From the NCBI RefSeq assembly GCF_026151205.1, contig NC_087082.1:6953908-7017907 (forward strand): 64,000 bases of DNA. Direction: 5' to 3'. The stretch is from Bolinopsis microptera (Eukaryota; Ctenophora; Tentaculata; Lobata; Bolinopsidae). A program made the position numbers and the translations under genes. The notes beneath the pieces are model-generated. The model did no database searches, was not told the DNA's origin, and saw only the letters and a program-made list of their open reading frames with translations. Below are positions 10,442 through 39,028 of the stretch, one piece after another. How positions within the stretch are numbered: the stretch's first letter is position 1; every line of letters starts with the position of its first letter.

Positions 10442-13139
10442 GTAATAATAATTATATTAATAATAGTAATAATAGTATAATTGCTTGTTCACTGTTCAGT
10501 ATATACGCTAAACTTATTATCAGTATTTTATAGTTTGCATTAAATATAATAAGTCAATATTAAAGATATATTCTAGGAGCATCCCGGTCCTATATATCTT
10601 ATATTCAAACAGAATAGAAGTGCCGAATCTTGCTAAGTAAAACTATACGATAAATAATATGAGGAAAGTGTTGGTATCTCTTTTGCTCTGCCACAATAAT
10701 CCTGCGGAAATCTGAAAGTGTTTGATAAAAAGGTGTCTTGTTATACGAACTGTGTACAACAAACACTATGCGAGTCAGTCAAGGAAATTAATAGAAATCC
10801 CACCAAATTGCTGTGTTTTGGATATTGGAGATTCAGTGGATAGCGCACGTGCACAAAATTTACAACACGTGCAGTCATCCGGCACCTGAGCATGTGTCCT
10901 TTTGTATCTCTGTCCCTTCCTCAATACTTCAATATTCTTAGTCACTTCATCTTCACTTCACACATCACACTATTACTCCTATTGTACGCATACTCTACCT
11001 TTATCTCACAAATATTTTTCTTACAACTTTTCTTATTCTCTGAAAGTGAATATTATCTTACTGTATATAAAGCGAGACGATATATATATTTACGTTTATA
11101 TATCCGTACCATTTTACTGACACCACCAGAAAGAGTATTGAGGTTTCTTCAGCAAATATTAAAGAGTAAAGTAATAGATCGCGGTGATTTTTCCCTCCAA
11201 ATTAATTCAGTTTTGATGAACGTTGCCACATAATCAAAGACTTGAAAGACCTTGACAAACAACAAAGACCTTGACAAACAACAAGTGTCTTTTATTTAGT
11301 TTACTCGAGTAATTCACAAAATCTGCAAAATTTCGTTTCCAAATTTGAAGGTGGTTGGCTCTAGAACGACATTTCAAGTTCCTGTGTAATTGTGTAAAGG
11401 CTACACTGCGATCACACTCTTAGACGAGCATTTCTTATTAAACGTTACTGATAGTAGAGCTTGAGAAGTCGCCAATTGAAACAAAATGTAAAACGGCTAG
11501 ATTCGAATATTGTTTATGAAGGTGAGTGTTAATGTTATTAACCACGGTGCTAATTAATAGACAATAATTGCAAATACCGGACAATAATCACTTCTCCCTT
11601 GTCGATGACATTTAGAACTTTATTTCCTCTATAAAGAAATTATTTATTTAGAGCTCCTTTTGACTTGGCTAGAACTATACATGGGAAGTCCCAGTTATTT
11701 AAGGAGAGTCCGTCTCAGAAGGTTCTGAGCCCACTAATACTATTGAGCGTCTTAAAACTTTGGGTTTTAAGGAGTTTATGAATTTCTTGAATTAAGATGT
11801 TCATTTTACTTCTTGTTTCAGTCGTCATTGTATTTGTATTGCGAACTTACCTCAGACTTTCAATTTCGGTAAGTTGACACAAATAATACAAGAACAACAG
11901 AACAAAAATATAAATCGAGAAATATATTTGGATAACTCCATGGGAATTAGTAGTGTATGGTAGTAGTGTATACTACTATTAGTGTGCACACTGAGTAGTG
12001 TGCAATCTGAGTAGTGTAGTGTGCACACTACTGACTACTCAGATTGTCCCTTTTAAACGACAAAAAGGGTCTTTTGTGAATTAAAACGTAAATCCTATAG
12101 TAAATCACTTTTCTCTACATATTAACTTTTGATAATCTGCTTAGACTTTATGAGAGATATGTTGAGTGTGACGTCATTCAATTAACAGGAACGTTAAAAC
12201 ATTAAAATTGATGTGAAAAATCATAATCAATATATGTTAGCTAATACTCAGTAGTCTGTGTACCCTGTAGTTTAGTCCCATTTACACTATACTACTCACC
12301 ATGAGTGAACATTAGCGAACTGAAGAATAATTAGCAACCGGTATTGTTTCTAGATGTCGTTGTCGAACAATTGTAGATCAAATGAGACTTGAGGCATTGA
12401 GGTATTGAAGCAGTCTTACACAAATATATGTGCTCAAAACGCAACTTATAGACAAACAATTAACAAATTCCTGAAGTTCAATACAATAGCCCTCCTTATA
12501 GGCCGTGCCCTCTTCAAGATCCGTACCCTTTTCATGTAACAGCTTTGTTGTCTGCTAAGCTTAATCGCTACTCTTTGAGTATCATGAGTAGCAAACTTTA
12601 TATTTATTGGTAACCACTATATTGTTTCTACTTGCACTTGTTTTTTTAATTGCCGATCAAATGTAACTCGCTAGCGCCAGTTTGTATTTCTTGATAACTT
12701 GTTCAATATTGTAAATTTTGTATGAGGCAAGTGCAGATTGAAACATTGATTGGGGACCAGCTTTGCTTACTGGCCAATGTTTATTTCAAATATACATTAT
12801 TATAGATAATAAAAAAGTAGCACAAAATACTTAATAACCAATCTCTATATGACGATAACTCCTAATCTCTATATGAGTATGACTGATAAATGATAAATGT
12901 GATTATAAATCAGTCAATATGTCGAAAGATAAAATATAAGTTGAGATGAACACTGTCATTGAGATGAATGCCAGCTAGATGTGCAAGTTAGAAATTAACT
13001 ATGCTAAACAGGCTCTCGAGAATTGTTTAATCCTGTATGATCACTTAAAAAAAGCAAAAAACTGAACGTTAAAACATTTTGCAAACACTCAAGCTAGCAA
13101 CCTCAACTAAAACCAATTAATTCGCCACAAAATATATTT
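10442..13139. other. No gene seen; short repeats
   Basis: Notable points are a (TAATAA)-type run at 10442-10475, a 20-bp tandem duplication at 11248-11287 (AAAGACCTTGACAAACAACA), and a dense repeat of AGTAGTGTGCACACT-like words at 11950-12045. At 11062-11112 there is a reverse copy of a motif also found at 20450-20490 (GTCAGTAAAATG ... TCGTCTCGCTTTATAT), so a shared repeat family. The ORF at 10892-11233 is Ser/Tyr/Leu-rich chance translation. Confidence 0.5.
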
Positions 13140-14050
13140 TACCCATATTATCCCTCGGCCTTAGTTCAAATCTTATCTCTGCAAAGGATGTTACCAGCCT
13201 TTATGAAAAACACTTTATCCTTCTCTTCTGCCGCTCTATCCTTCATTTCCTTGACTAAGTCTCTTTGAATCTGGCGTTTTTCAGGAGACCGATCTGGACA
13301 GACGAAAACAGTTTTAAACTTTTCTGTTATCCTCAGATTCTTAGCGTTGGCAACAAGCTGATCAACAACAATTGAGCTTGATACTTTCACTTTGACGGGC
13401 CGGGCGGTAACTGAATTGTCCTTAGATTTCCTGCCAATTCTGCAAGCTTCAACGATCTTCGGTTTCTGTTGACCATTGTTAATGTTCTGGCCCGGTGCGC
13501 GCTACTTCGTAGCACTTGCCATCGGGCCAATATTTCGAGAAGAAAGCGGCGCGCGCTACTTCGAAGAAATTTAGACGAGTAACATCCGTCAACAGTTTCT
13601 GTTCAATGTTTTGTGTTAACAAGTTCGACATGAACAGTTGGCTGTGAATTCTTCACAATTGAGGCTGAGCTGTACGTTTGAAATTCGGTTCGAACTGAGT
13701 CAACAATAGATGTCTCAACGGTGTTCTTCAATGTTTCAAGTTGTTCTGTCTTACAGTTCTAAAGCTCTGCCTGAACACTGATCAACTGTTTCTGAGTCTT
13801 TATGAGATTGCTCTGCATTAAAATGTACTACTTGTTCCGCACCTTCTTTACCATGTCAATAAAAGTATCATTGATCATTTAGATAACGGATTACATCAGG
13901 CTTGGTCAACTTGTTTATGTCCCCACCATTAATCTCACCAATTTCGACAAAAGGTTTCTTCAACTCCATTCTGAGATCTTTGCTCCATTCTAACGTATAA
14001 CGACAGACGTATCCATCAACACCACATCAATTTTATTAAGTAATTCACTT
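13140..14050 (-). pseudogene. LINE ORF1 remnant (coiled coil + RNA-binding region)
   Basis: Read on the minus strand, the 5' part (about 13900-13650) translates in pieces to a coiled-coil-like segment (NDTFIDMVKKV, TEQLETLKNTVETS), broken by stops and frameshifts. The 3' part gives RIGRKSKDNS, ARPVKVKVSS and FVCPDRSPEKRQIQRDLVKE, the conserved ORF1 C-terminal pattern of cnidarian/invertebrate non-LTR elements. The same blocks in the same order occur on the plus strand at 44584-45140, so the two are copies of one family. A GC-rich segment at 13492-13567 sits inside and looks inserted. It is non-functional as read. Confidence 0.7.
13492..13567. repeat. GC-rich insertion in LINE ORF1 remnant
   Basis: The sequence contains GCGCGCTACTTCG twice (13497-13509 and 13553-13565) and inverted GGCCCG/CGGGCC words. 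Its composition differs sharply from the AT-rich flanks, and it interrupts the ORF1 remnant between the coiled coil and the RIGRK block. It is probably a small repeat insertion; its ends are not certain. Confidence 0.5.
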
Positions 14051-15379
14051 TGCATGACAAGGTGAGGCTGTGGCGGTTAAATTTAAAACAAGCCGTGTTG
14101 GATATTAATTAACAAAGATAAGCTAAGCGATAACAGAGCTACAATAATTTAGCAACGAATGTAAAAGTGTAACATCTGCACATAATAATTGTCTCGAAAA
14201 ATTCAAGGCAAATATTGTTTGTGAGCTGCGACGATTCATATATGTCACTTTGAATACCATTTGAAGTTGTACAATCTTTCTTTTTACAACTTAATAGCTA
14301 ACATGAGTATGACTATGAGTATGACTAGAAAAGGCAGTGATTATTAACAAAGCTGAGTTATAAATATAAACAAAAAATTATATGATTTAACCTTTTAAAC
14401 ATTAAATACATTTTCTCAAAGCTGTACCGTCCTCGGTTTCACTAATTCACTCGCCATGGATTATAGGAAAAGGGCGCGTGTTTGTATTTCGCATTGGATA
14501 TGAAGATGACCAATGATATTGCAGTGTTTAAGTCACGTGCGCGTGATATAGCGCGCCTGCGTGTGCTAGCTTGAGCTGAGATCAGATACAAACTTTTGTT
14601 CCTGACTCTCTCTCACTCGCTCTCTGCATTATACCTTCTGATAAACCTATCGCTTGCAGTTTGTTGAATATCTCTGTCATCTGTCATTTGCCTTAAAGTG
14701 ATACCCTTCTCGTACGCTTTTGTTATTGTTATGGTTTCAATGTCATGAGAGCTACATACATCCAAGAAAAATGTATGATTTTGGCACTTTTTTAGGTGGC
14801 ACTGTCCACTGTTTGTATTTTGAATTGTCGCCACGGTTGCAATCGTGGAGATAGCTGCCGCTACTTCCATACCCAACTTTGCCAAAATGGTCTTGTCTAT
14901 CTATAACTTGTGCCTAAACAATGAATGCAAGCTCATACATATTCGAGGTGTAAAGCGCAAAACCAACCACTAAACCTGAGAGAAAGGAGATGTCCCTCCT
15001 GCACAAGACAATCATAAACGCAGCAGGAAGAATACATCAACTTTGAAGCCGACTCAAGATAAAAATGCTTCGAAATATTTTAGCAACAAGGATCTTCTCC
15101 AGCATTTGGACCAGTTGAAAGTGGATTGGACGTAAGTGGTAAGAGATTTCGTGCATGATTCAAAAATCACTCGAATCAATGATGGCCTCTTATCTACCCT
15201 CCCAGATATATCTTCGTCCGGGTGTTCAGTACTCAACTGTAGCTCAGCAACCCTACCAACAAGCCCCTCATCTCCCCAGGGCTACCCTGCACACTGCAGT
15301 GCACAGCACCTGCAACAGGCTGCTCTCTACCAACCGCTGCTGGGAAAGTAGACCTCAAGTCAATACTTCCGATCTCCTC
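14051..15379. other. No clear gene; repeat fragments and LINE 5' flank
   Basis: At 14440-14580 a patch (TTCACTCGCC, GACCAATGA, CACGTG, TAGCGCGC) recurs in inverted order near 18970-19045, suggesting a dispersed repeat. From about 15130 the sequence becomes coding-like (Gln/Pro/Ser-rich) and may be the N-terminal part of the LINE that follows. Confidence 0.4.
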
Positions 15380-16313
15380 AGCATTTCTTCTTAACATACA
15401 AGGAATGAATCCTGGGATAAAGAACTAGCAATGGAAGTTAAAATCTCTCCACGAGAATTTAGCAACCAGCCCGCTCCACACTCCCTTCTTTATTCTGACA
15501 GAGACTCATCTGAAGCCATACCATGTTGAAGCGGAGACGTGTATCCCTGGCTACAGTACCATCAGAGCTGATCAAGACAAACGTGCTCAAGGCGGTGTAG
15601 CTATCTACCTACACCACTCTTTACCTGCTGACACGATAAAAGTGTACTCTAACTCGGGTAACTCCTATTGTGAAGTTGCAATGGTTCACATCGCTAGCAG
15701 TAACTTTCTCCTTGTTGGCGTGTACCGCCCTCCACAGGCACCAGTCGACAAGTTTGATGACTGTTTGTGTGTGATTCAAGACTTTATAGACCACCTCCCT
15801 GGCTCTCCTGAACTCTACATTGCAGGCGACTTTAACTTGCCGTTTGTAGACTGGTCCAGTAAGTCTATCAAACCAAACTCCAGCAAATCGGCTTCCGACA
15901 CGAACTCGGGACTAGCCTTTATGGAGTTCATATCTTCAAACTTCCTAGAGCAGCTAGTCGACGAACCCACTAGGAAGGACCAAAACATCCTTGACGTGAT
16001 CCTCTCCAACAATATCGATTTAATCCACGGTTTATCAGTGTCAAAGACGGAGAAATCAGACCACGTCATAGTGACCTGTAGTCTGTACTTTCCTCCACCC
16101 GCAGTTCCTACTTGAGCAACCAGCAAGCTGAAACAGTACAGCGCCCTGTCACAGCACTTGATGACATCAACTTCAATGCTGCTGACTGGGCCTTGATCAA
16201 CAAGGAACTCACTACTGTAGGCTGGTCGACAGTAACCAACCCTTCAACTAGCCAAGATGCTGCATGGGATATGTTTGAAGGGATCCTTGTGCAGATCTGC
16301 AAGAAACACGCAC
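15380..16313 (+). pseudogene. Non-LTR retrotransposon endonuclease remnant
   Basis: This is the apurinic-type endonuclease domain of a LINE (CR1/L2-like) ORF2. Catalytic blocks in order: NIQGMNPG at the start, LTETHL (metal-binding Glu) near 15495-15515, RADQDKRAQGGVAIY, VGVYRPP, AGDFNLPFVDW (Asp/Asn) near 15826, and SDHVIVT (Asp-His) near 16058. The linker after the domain (INFNAADW, AAWDMFEGI) continues in a different frame from about 16112, so a frameshift is present. At least one stop lies early (near 15430). No reverse transcriptase follows; the ORF runs into the (CCCT)n tract at 16314. Confidence 0.88.
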
Positions 16314-16432
16314 CTCCCTCCCTCCCTCCCTCCCTCCCTCCCTCCCTCCCTCCCTCCCTCCCTCCTTCCCTCCCTCCCTCCCTCCCTCCCTCCCTCCCTC
16401 CATCCATCCATCCCTCCCGCCCTCCCTCCCTC
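16314..16432. repeat. (CCCT)n microsatellite
   Basis: About 117 bp of nearly pure CCCT repeats, with a few CCTT and CATC variants near the right end. It directly replaces the LINE sequence that should continue into the reverse transcriptase. Long Leu-Pro-Pro-Ser ORFs across it are artefacts of the repeat. Confidence 0.95.
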
Positions 16433-16994
16433 ACGCAACCTTACTTGAATGGTATTTGGAGATATATCTCTAGGATAATCTTGGTTTAAGCTTTTTGATG
16501 TGTAATACATAGATTCGGGTGTAGTAACCAAGGCTCCTATTTGTTCTTTTAGAGCTCCACATTTGGAAATTATAAATTTGAGTGTATCAGTGTAGTTGTT
16601 TGGCGTCAGCTAGACTGGCATAAGTGGTCCGCACCCGACTAACAGCCAGCCCTCTGATTGGTCAGCGTGACTGCTATTCGATAGCTTATTGGCCAGATTG
16701 CGTGTCACGTGGTACCCTACAAACGTGTGTTCAAGTTAATTTGCAGTAGAAATTCAACTGGGATGTTCGGTTTATCATTCTTTGTTACTCCCTGTTGGCA
16801 TTCTTGAGCGCTAAATGACATCAAGACCTAAAAACCTTAGGTTCTTAACTCGACTCAGGATTGTTGTATCATGTTATTGATTTTCTTATCAATTACCTGG
16901 CTTTTCAACTGGTTGCCGGGGTAATTTCATTGGATCCTCCTGCCCGGGCAGTAATAATGTCATGTTGCAGGTTTGTTACAATTAATGATAGAGT

Positions 16995-17052
16995 CTAGTT
17001 ACTATACTAGTTACTATGATTGTTCTACTATAGTAACTAGTATAGTAACTAG
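16995..17052. repeat. Palindrome, about 22-bp arms
   Basis: The arm CTAGTTACTATACTAGTTAC (from 16995) is the exact inverse of the sequence around 17030-17052, with a loop of about 12 bases. Further GTAACTAG words follow to 17078. It could extrude as a cruciform or hairpin. It lies in an intron or upstream of the exon at 17162. Confidence 0.85.
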
Positions 17053-17161
17053 TAACTAATAACTAGTAACTAGTACCTAATGACTTTTTAGTTTAATTGG
17101 AATCAGTTACTGGTTACTTTTTCTATGAATCTACTCTTGGACTAAAGTTAAACTTAATAAG

Positions 17162-18204
17162 GGTAATAAAGTGATTCAGCGGCACATGAAGAAGGTTCGA
17201 GAAGAGCGTAAGAAATTCCTGGAACGATGCCAGAAGTCCCCCCATGGTACGGAATCCTCTCACCCGGAGGCTTCCCTGTATAAATAATGTCATGTTGCAG
17301 GTTTGTTACAATCGATCGTAACTAATATAATAATATTCTATTAACTTATGTTAAACTTAATATCATAACTTAAAATATTGCGGGGTGTAACAAGTTTACA
17401 GTTATAACCTCACTTTATTAATAATTGTTTGTTGTAATAATTGTTTTGTTAAACTAATGATTGTTTGGTGTATTTCTCTAACCAACATAATGGTCAGGCA
17501 TGTACGGAGACCTCCCTGCTAGCTCCAGCTCCTACGAGGACCTAATCCTTCTGATAGAGAAACTGATAGAACTCCTCTGTCCTGGTCTTCCGCTGGTCAA
17601 GACCAGTTTGTACGAGCTGGAGCTCTTGTTCCATCCCTGGGTGGAAAGTTGGTACGCTAGTCCAGACCATGGAACATCAACGTCCTGCTGTTATTCAGAG
17701 CACTGATGTGGCTGGACGGAAATCCAGCCTCTAAAATTAGACTTGTTCTTCCCGGTATGTGGTGTTTGTGGGAAGAGTGCCGTTAATAAAAAATAATCTT
17801 CTTTTCCTGTAGCTTATATAATATCCTAATCTTGAACCCGTCTCTGATCCTGATCTAATACTGCAGTAATTATAGTGAGTAAGATAGAAGTAGTTAATAA
17901 ACCTCTCCAAAAACGGTTGACAGGTCGAGTCGTGGCTAAGTAATGACTCATTTTTGTCACGTGACAGCACTACTATAAAATATCCCTCATTATATATTCT
18001 CTACTCTGTGATCACCCTCCCCCCTCAGATATTCAAGAAGAGGAAGGAGAGAAGGAGGAACCACACAAAGGAATGTACAACGTGGCAGGAGGAGACCTCA
18101 TCACCCAAATCTACGCCGCCTCCGGGCAACTACTGGACCTCACCTACCGGGCTGGCCGGCTCTATCATACCTCACCTACCGGGCTAAAACGCGGGTCTTC
18201 ATAG
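17162..18204 (+). pseudogene. C-terminal exons of an unrecognised gene, apparent frameshift
   Basis: Three coding-like blocks with good splice sites. Exon 17162-17246 starts GNKVIQRHMKKVREE and ends CATG|GTACGG. Exon 17498-17754 follows GGTCAG and continues in phase with MYGDLPASSSSYEDLILLIEKL ... FHPWVESWYA. Exon 18029-18204 follows CCCCTCAG and reads DIQEEEGEKEEPHKGMYNV ... QIYAASGQLLDLTYRAG to a TAG stop. Within the middle exon the frame switches: after WYAS (about 17662) the useful frame is WNINVLLLFRALMWLDGNP up to donor CCCG|GTATG. One missing base near 17662 would restore it, and the exon 3 phase then fits exactly. The last exon also has a 35-bp tandem duplication (ACCTCACCTACCGGGCT twice). 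I do not recognise the family; upstream exons were not found. A sequencing error or a decayed gene are both possible. Confidence 0.5.
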
Positions 18205-19245
18205 TGATATGACTTTGATTTCGAATAGACTGATATTTATTGACATTTTTGGTTAGGTCCATGGTTAGGACATTGGACAGTTGTTATTTTTTACTTAGTT
18301 TGGTAATGTTATAATAATCTTGATGTCAACTGTTTTATAGCGTAAATATTCTGTTATTCTAACAGCACCGTTATAAAAGTGTTTTAATCCTTCAAACATA
18401 TGTAGCTGATAGTGATATAATAACATATTGTAAAATTATTGAAATGTGACGTGCTCTGGTATATAATATATCGACTATTATGGTAGAATCTAGGTAGATA
18501 AGAATCTGGTAGAATGTAGAATTTTGATCTATTTAACAGTTGGAGGCACGTTTAAGAGGCAAATCGATCTCAATTTCAATTGCCCTTTCATAAATCTCAT
18601 CGTTGATAAACAGAGCTACAAATCTAAACAAGTGTAAGATTTATCCTTGGCCGTGTAACAACTTCAAATTGTGGTATCAGGTATCTGTTCGCGATGCAAA
18701 ACTGAAAACAAACCTTAAATGAAATTGAATCAAACAAACCTTACATGAAATTGAATCAAAACTTGCAGGAATAATGTTATTCATATTGCAATGTTATTGA
18801 TAATTCGTGAATTCGTGCAACCTTATATAGTGCATAGTGCCTATAATTCAATTAGCTAATTACAGGCCATGCGTTTCATAAACCATATTATGGCCCATTT
18901 CGGTCACAAATCGGAGCTTAGATTGAGTTTATTGCACAAATTGTGTAAAAACAACTATGCTGTCACAAATAATGCGCGCTATGGAGGTGACCAATGAAAT
19001 CACGGCATTAAAAACACGTGATAGCGCGCTGGCGAGTGAATTAGTAAAATCCTACCGTCCTACTCCTTAAATTATCAATGCCCAATGGCACTTTTCGATT
19101 CATCTATTAATAATTAACCAGGTTTTATAATTGGTTTTTACTTCTCGTTGGTTCTTTGTTCTGCGTAATTCGTATAATAATTGCTTCTAAACACTAAAAA
19201 GTTTGAGCTAAACTACTCCAATTTCTTACGGCGATTCAAGCTATG
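18205..19245. other. No gene seen
   Basis: AT-rich. It contains a short direct repeat near 18714-18760 (CAAACCTTA.ATGAAATTGAATC) and, at 18970-19045, the inverted partner of the patch at 14440-14580. No coding signal. Confidence 0.55.
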
Positions 19246-19449
19246 AACGGGTGATACTCGTAAAATATTTGTTTCAGGACCGTCGACGATTCCAACTCGG
19301 CGCGCGTCCTGGTAGGTTATTGTCATACGTTGTATGACCCGCCGTGATACAAGTAGGTTATAAAACTACAATTCAAGCTTTGTCATACGTTGTATATAAT
19401 ATGACCCGCCGCGCACGAGTGCGTTGTAGGTTTACGAGTATCACCCGTT
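19246..19449. mobile_element. 204-bp MITE with 19-bp perfect terminal inverted repeats
   Basis: Left end AACGGGTGATACTCGTAAA (19246-19264) is the exact inverse of 19431-19449. The interior is GC-rich with repeated GTCATACGTTGTAT and GACCCGCCG words. The same left end and interior (GGACCGTCGA, GCGCGTCCTGGTAGGTT) recur at 40446-40535, and an inverted fragment lies at 39737-39790. A partial end (AACGGGTGATAGTGATACTC) is at 19518. No clear target duplication was found for this copy. Confidence 0.85.
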
Positions 19450-20019
19450 AACATTTTTTATATAAATAAAAGTATAAATGCATCAGAATTCGACGTCAAC
19501 AGTCAAATACTTACTTAACGGGTGATAGTGATACTCTTAATTGTTATAATTAATTATAACAATTAAGTAATTAATTACTAGCATGAGGAACCCGTATAAC
19601 CCTAAAGTGGTGTCAAGACTCGAGAGACTAAAATAATCATTACCTATTTAATTTGCGTTTTTGACGCCATTTGAAGGCCATTAAACATTAAACATTTTAA
19701 ACATTTTAAACATTTTAAACATTTTAAACATTAAACATTAAAGCATTTTTTTTCGGCGGCGCGCGCTTCGAAAAGTGGCATGCAACGTATGTTTGTAGCG
19801 CGATGCACTACTGGGTCGCGCGCGCGCATCCAATAATGCTTCTCGCAACCACGTATGCAGATCGGCGAGATGCGAAGGATTGACATCGTGAATCAAAACG
19901 TATGTCAAAAAGCATTTGACCTAGTCAAAAAAGTTTCAGTTGTATATATCTTTTACGGTTTTTGCGGAAAGTCACATTAAACTTGATGCCGTGGTGTCAG
20001 CAGTATATGTGGCCGAGTA
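19450..20019. repeat. Repeat-rich spacer with (AAACATTTT)n
   Basis: Holds a near-palindrome TAATTGTTATAATTAATTAT at about 19538, a tandem AAACATTTT-like repeat at 19683-19745, and a GC-rich patch (GGCGGCGCGCGCTTCG) at 19755-19870 related to the patch at 2640-2800. No gene is seen. Confidence 0.65.
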
Positions 20020-20445
20020 GAGGAGGGTCATTTTAAAAATAAAATAAAAAACCATATTCACGTGGCCGAGGAGGGTCATTCGGCCGAGGAGGGTCATTTT
20101 TAAAAAATGGCCCTGCTCGGCCATGGCTGAGCAGGGCCAAACAATATGACGAAGAAATGGCCCTCCTCGGTCATATTGTTTGGCCCTGCTCGGCCATGGC
20201 CGAGAAGGGCCATTTTTATAAATGACCCTCCTCGGCCGAATGACCCTCCTCGGCCACGTGAGTATGGTTTTTTATTTTATTTTTAAAATGACCCTGCTCG
20301 GCAATGACCGAGGAGGGCCATTTTTGCGTCATATTGTTTGGCCCTGCTCGGCCGAGCAGGGCCATTTTAAAAAAATGACCCTTCTCGGCCACGTGAGTAT
20401 GGTTTTTTATTTTATTTTTTAAAATGACTCTCCTCGGCCACCATA
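20020..20445. repeat. Palindromic array of GGCCGAGGAGGGTCATTTT units
   Basis: At least ten copies of GGCCGAG(G/C)AGGG(T/C)CAT or its inverse are arranged in both orientations with A/T-rich spacers. The outer arms at 20028-20100 and 20215-20290 are inverted copies (both carry ACCATA..CACGTGGCCGAGG). The inner part has perfect short palindromes such as GGCCCTGCTCGGCCGAGCAG. A transcript would form an extended hairpin. The long ORF on the minus strand here reads the repeat as (A/V)AEEGHF and is not taken as a gene. Confidence 0.85.
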
Positions 20446-21920
20446 CAGCAGTCAGTAAAATGTATATATCGTCTCGCTTTATATTTGTCATACGTCTCGC
20501 TTTATATTTGTCATACGGTTGACGGTGTTTGACCCGCCGCGCACGAGTGAGCGGCTCCCCCTGTATCGTACAAAATCTACAGGGGTATATAGTGAAACGA
20601 CGATGGGGGTCACGAAGTGATACAAGTATCACGTTGTTGGTTGTGACACCCACGGTTGTTTCACACTTACGATACGTCTGTGTTATGGGCCCAGAGTTTC
20701 TTGTATTGCTTATAGTTCTCACCACAGAACTTAGGTGTGTTGGCTTTCCTCTTCATCGTCGTTTCGTATATTGCACACTGCTACCAATGTTTAATGCAAT
20801 AAAACGACCAAATCACAGTTATAACAATCTGAAATAGAAAACGTATTAGAAATACATAATCCAATATTCATTGCTCAATAGTCAAGAATACATCATAAAA
20901 CGGGATTTATAAAATGGCTAATAACTTACTCTAAAACATAGTACTCGAAAACATACAAACTCACCACTAGGTGGAGACGAAACTTGACATCCTGTCCTAA
21001 ATAAAAGCATTGTTATAAATAATGATATAACACATTGGTCTTCTATCCCTGGAATAAGGTTAAAGGCTACAGATAAGTGTAGTTTGTCTCTTTTGATGTT
21101 CCCTGGGAACCTCTCACTGATAAGAGATAACATATAACTGTTGGGTTGAATATAACTTCAACCTGAGGGCAACAATTCAGCATTATCCACAAATCCGGTG
21201 TGTTTAAATAGTACATACTCTTGCAACCAGCTTTGTGTTAACCATTTCCATAACAACAACTTCTATGAATTATCTGCCTGCTACTTCACTGTACAGGTGC
21301 TGTAATAGTTTTGCAAATACGTTAATGCCTTTTTACCTAGTCCAATGAGCAAATCTTCTTAATGCCTTCTTCCTGTCCTAAAACTAAAACTTCATCCTAT
21401 TAAAGTAAAGGCCAGTTGTTACCACAAGCTATTATACCGTCCCTCTCAAAAACATGCTTCAGCCTCCATCAAAAACAATTTTAGTTTTCAGTCCTTCTAG
21501 TTTCCAAAAATCTACCGAGCTAGTGTTCTGGTGTGCACAAAAGCCCCTAAGCCCGTGCATTCCTTGCCCCGCTAGCTGCCAGTCCTTGACAAACTTCCAA
21601 TAGCAAAGATCAACTAGTCATTTACAAATTGAGCACTATACAATTTTAATTGTTTTAAATATTTGACTTTGTAAAATGAGCTAAAACATTGATTTATTAG
21701 TTTCATTGATTTATTAGTTTCATTGAATGGTCCAACCTGAAAATAAAATTGATCATATAATCTCAAATCACTTACAATGTTTGCTAATTGCTATTATATG
21801 AGATTAAGATTTTGGACCACAATTTAATTGCCTCGTGTTGCCAGTTTATTTAACAACTAACTTGTTATTTATGTTAGCAAGTTACCCCTTGATTGCAGTC
21901 ACAAGTTTGAATGTAACACA
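20446..21920. other. No gene seen; repeat fragments then 5' flank of PDZ gene
   Basis: At 20450-20560 a duplicated TCGTCTCGCTTTATATTTGT and GACCCGCCGCGCACGAGTG tie this to the 11062-11112 and 19246-19449 repeats. From 20830 to 21890 the sequence is AT-rich without coding signal. TTGATTGCAG at 21889-21898 resembles a 3' splice site for a 5'-UTR exon of the PDZ/PH gene. Confidence 0.5.

Positions 21921-39028
<17,108 letters not shown>

Noticed and set aside
10892-11233. 113-residue ORF
   Set aside because: Tyr/Leu/Ser-rich translation of AT-rich DNA with no domain pattern, and a shifted frame is also open.
16108-16531. Leu-Pro-Pro-Ser and Gly-Gly-Arg-Glu ORFs
   Set aside because: Translation of the (CCCT)n tract on both strands; only the part before 16313 is LINE-derived.
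20216-20725. 169-residue minus-strand ORF with HVAEKGHF/AEEGHS repeats
   Set aside because: It lies over a palindromic satellite; the same DNA reads open in several frames and the peptide is just the translated repeat.
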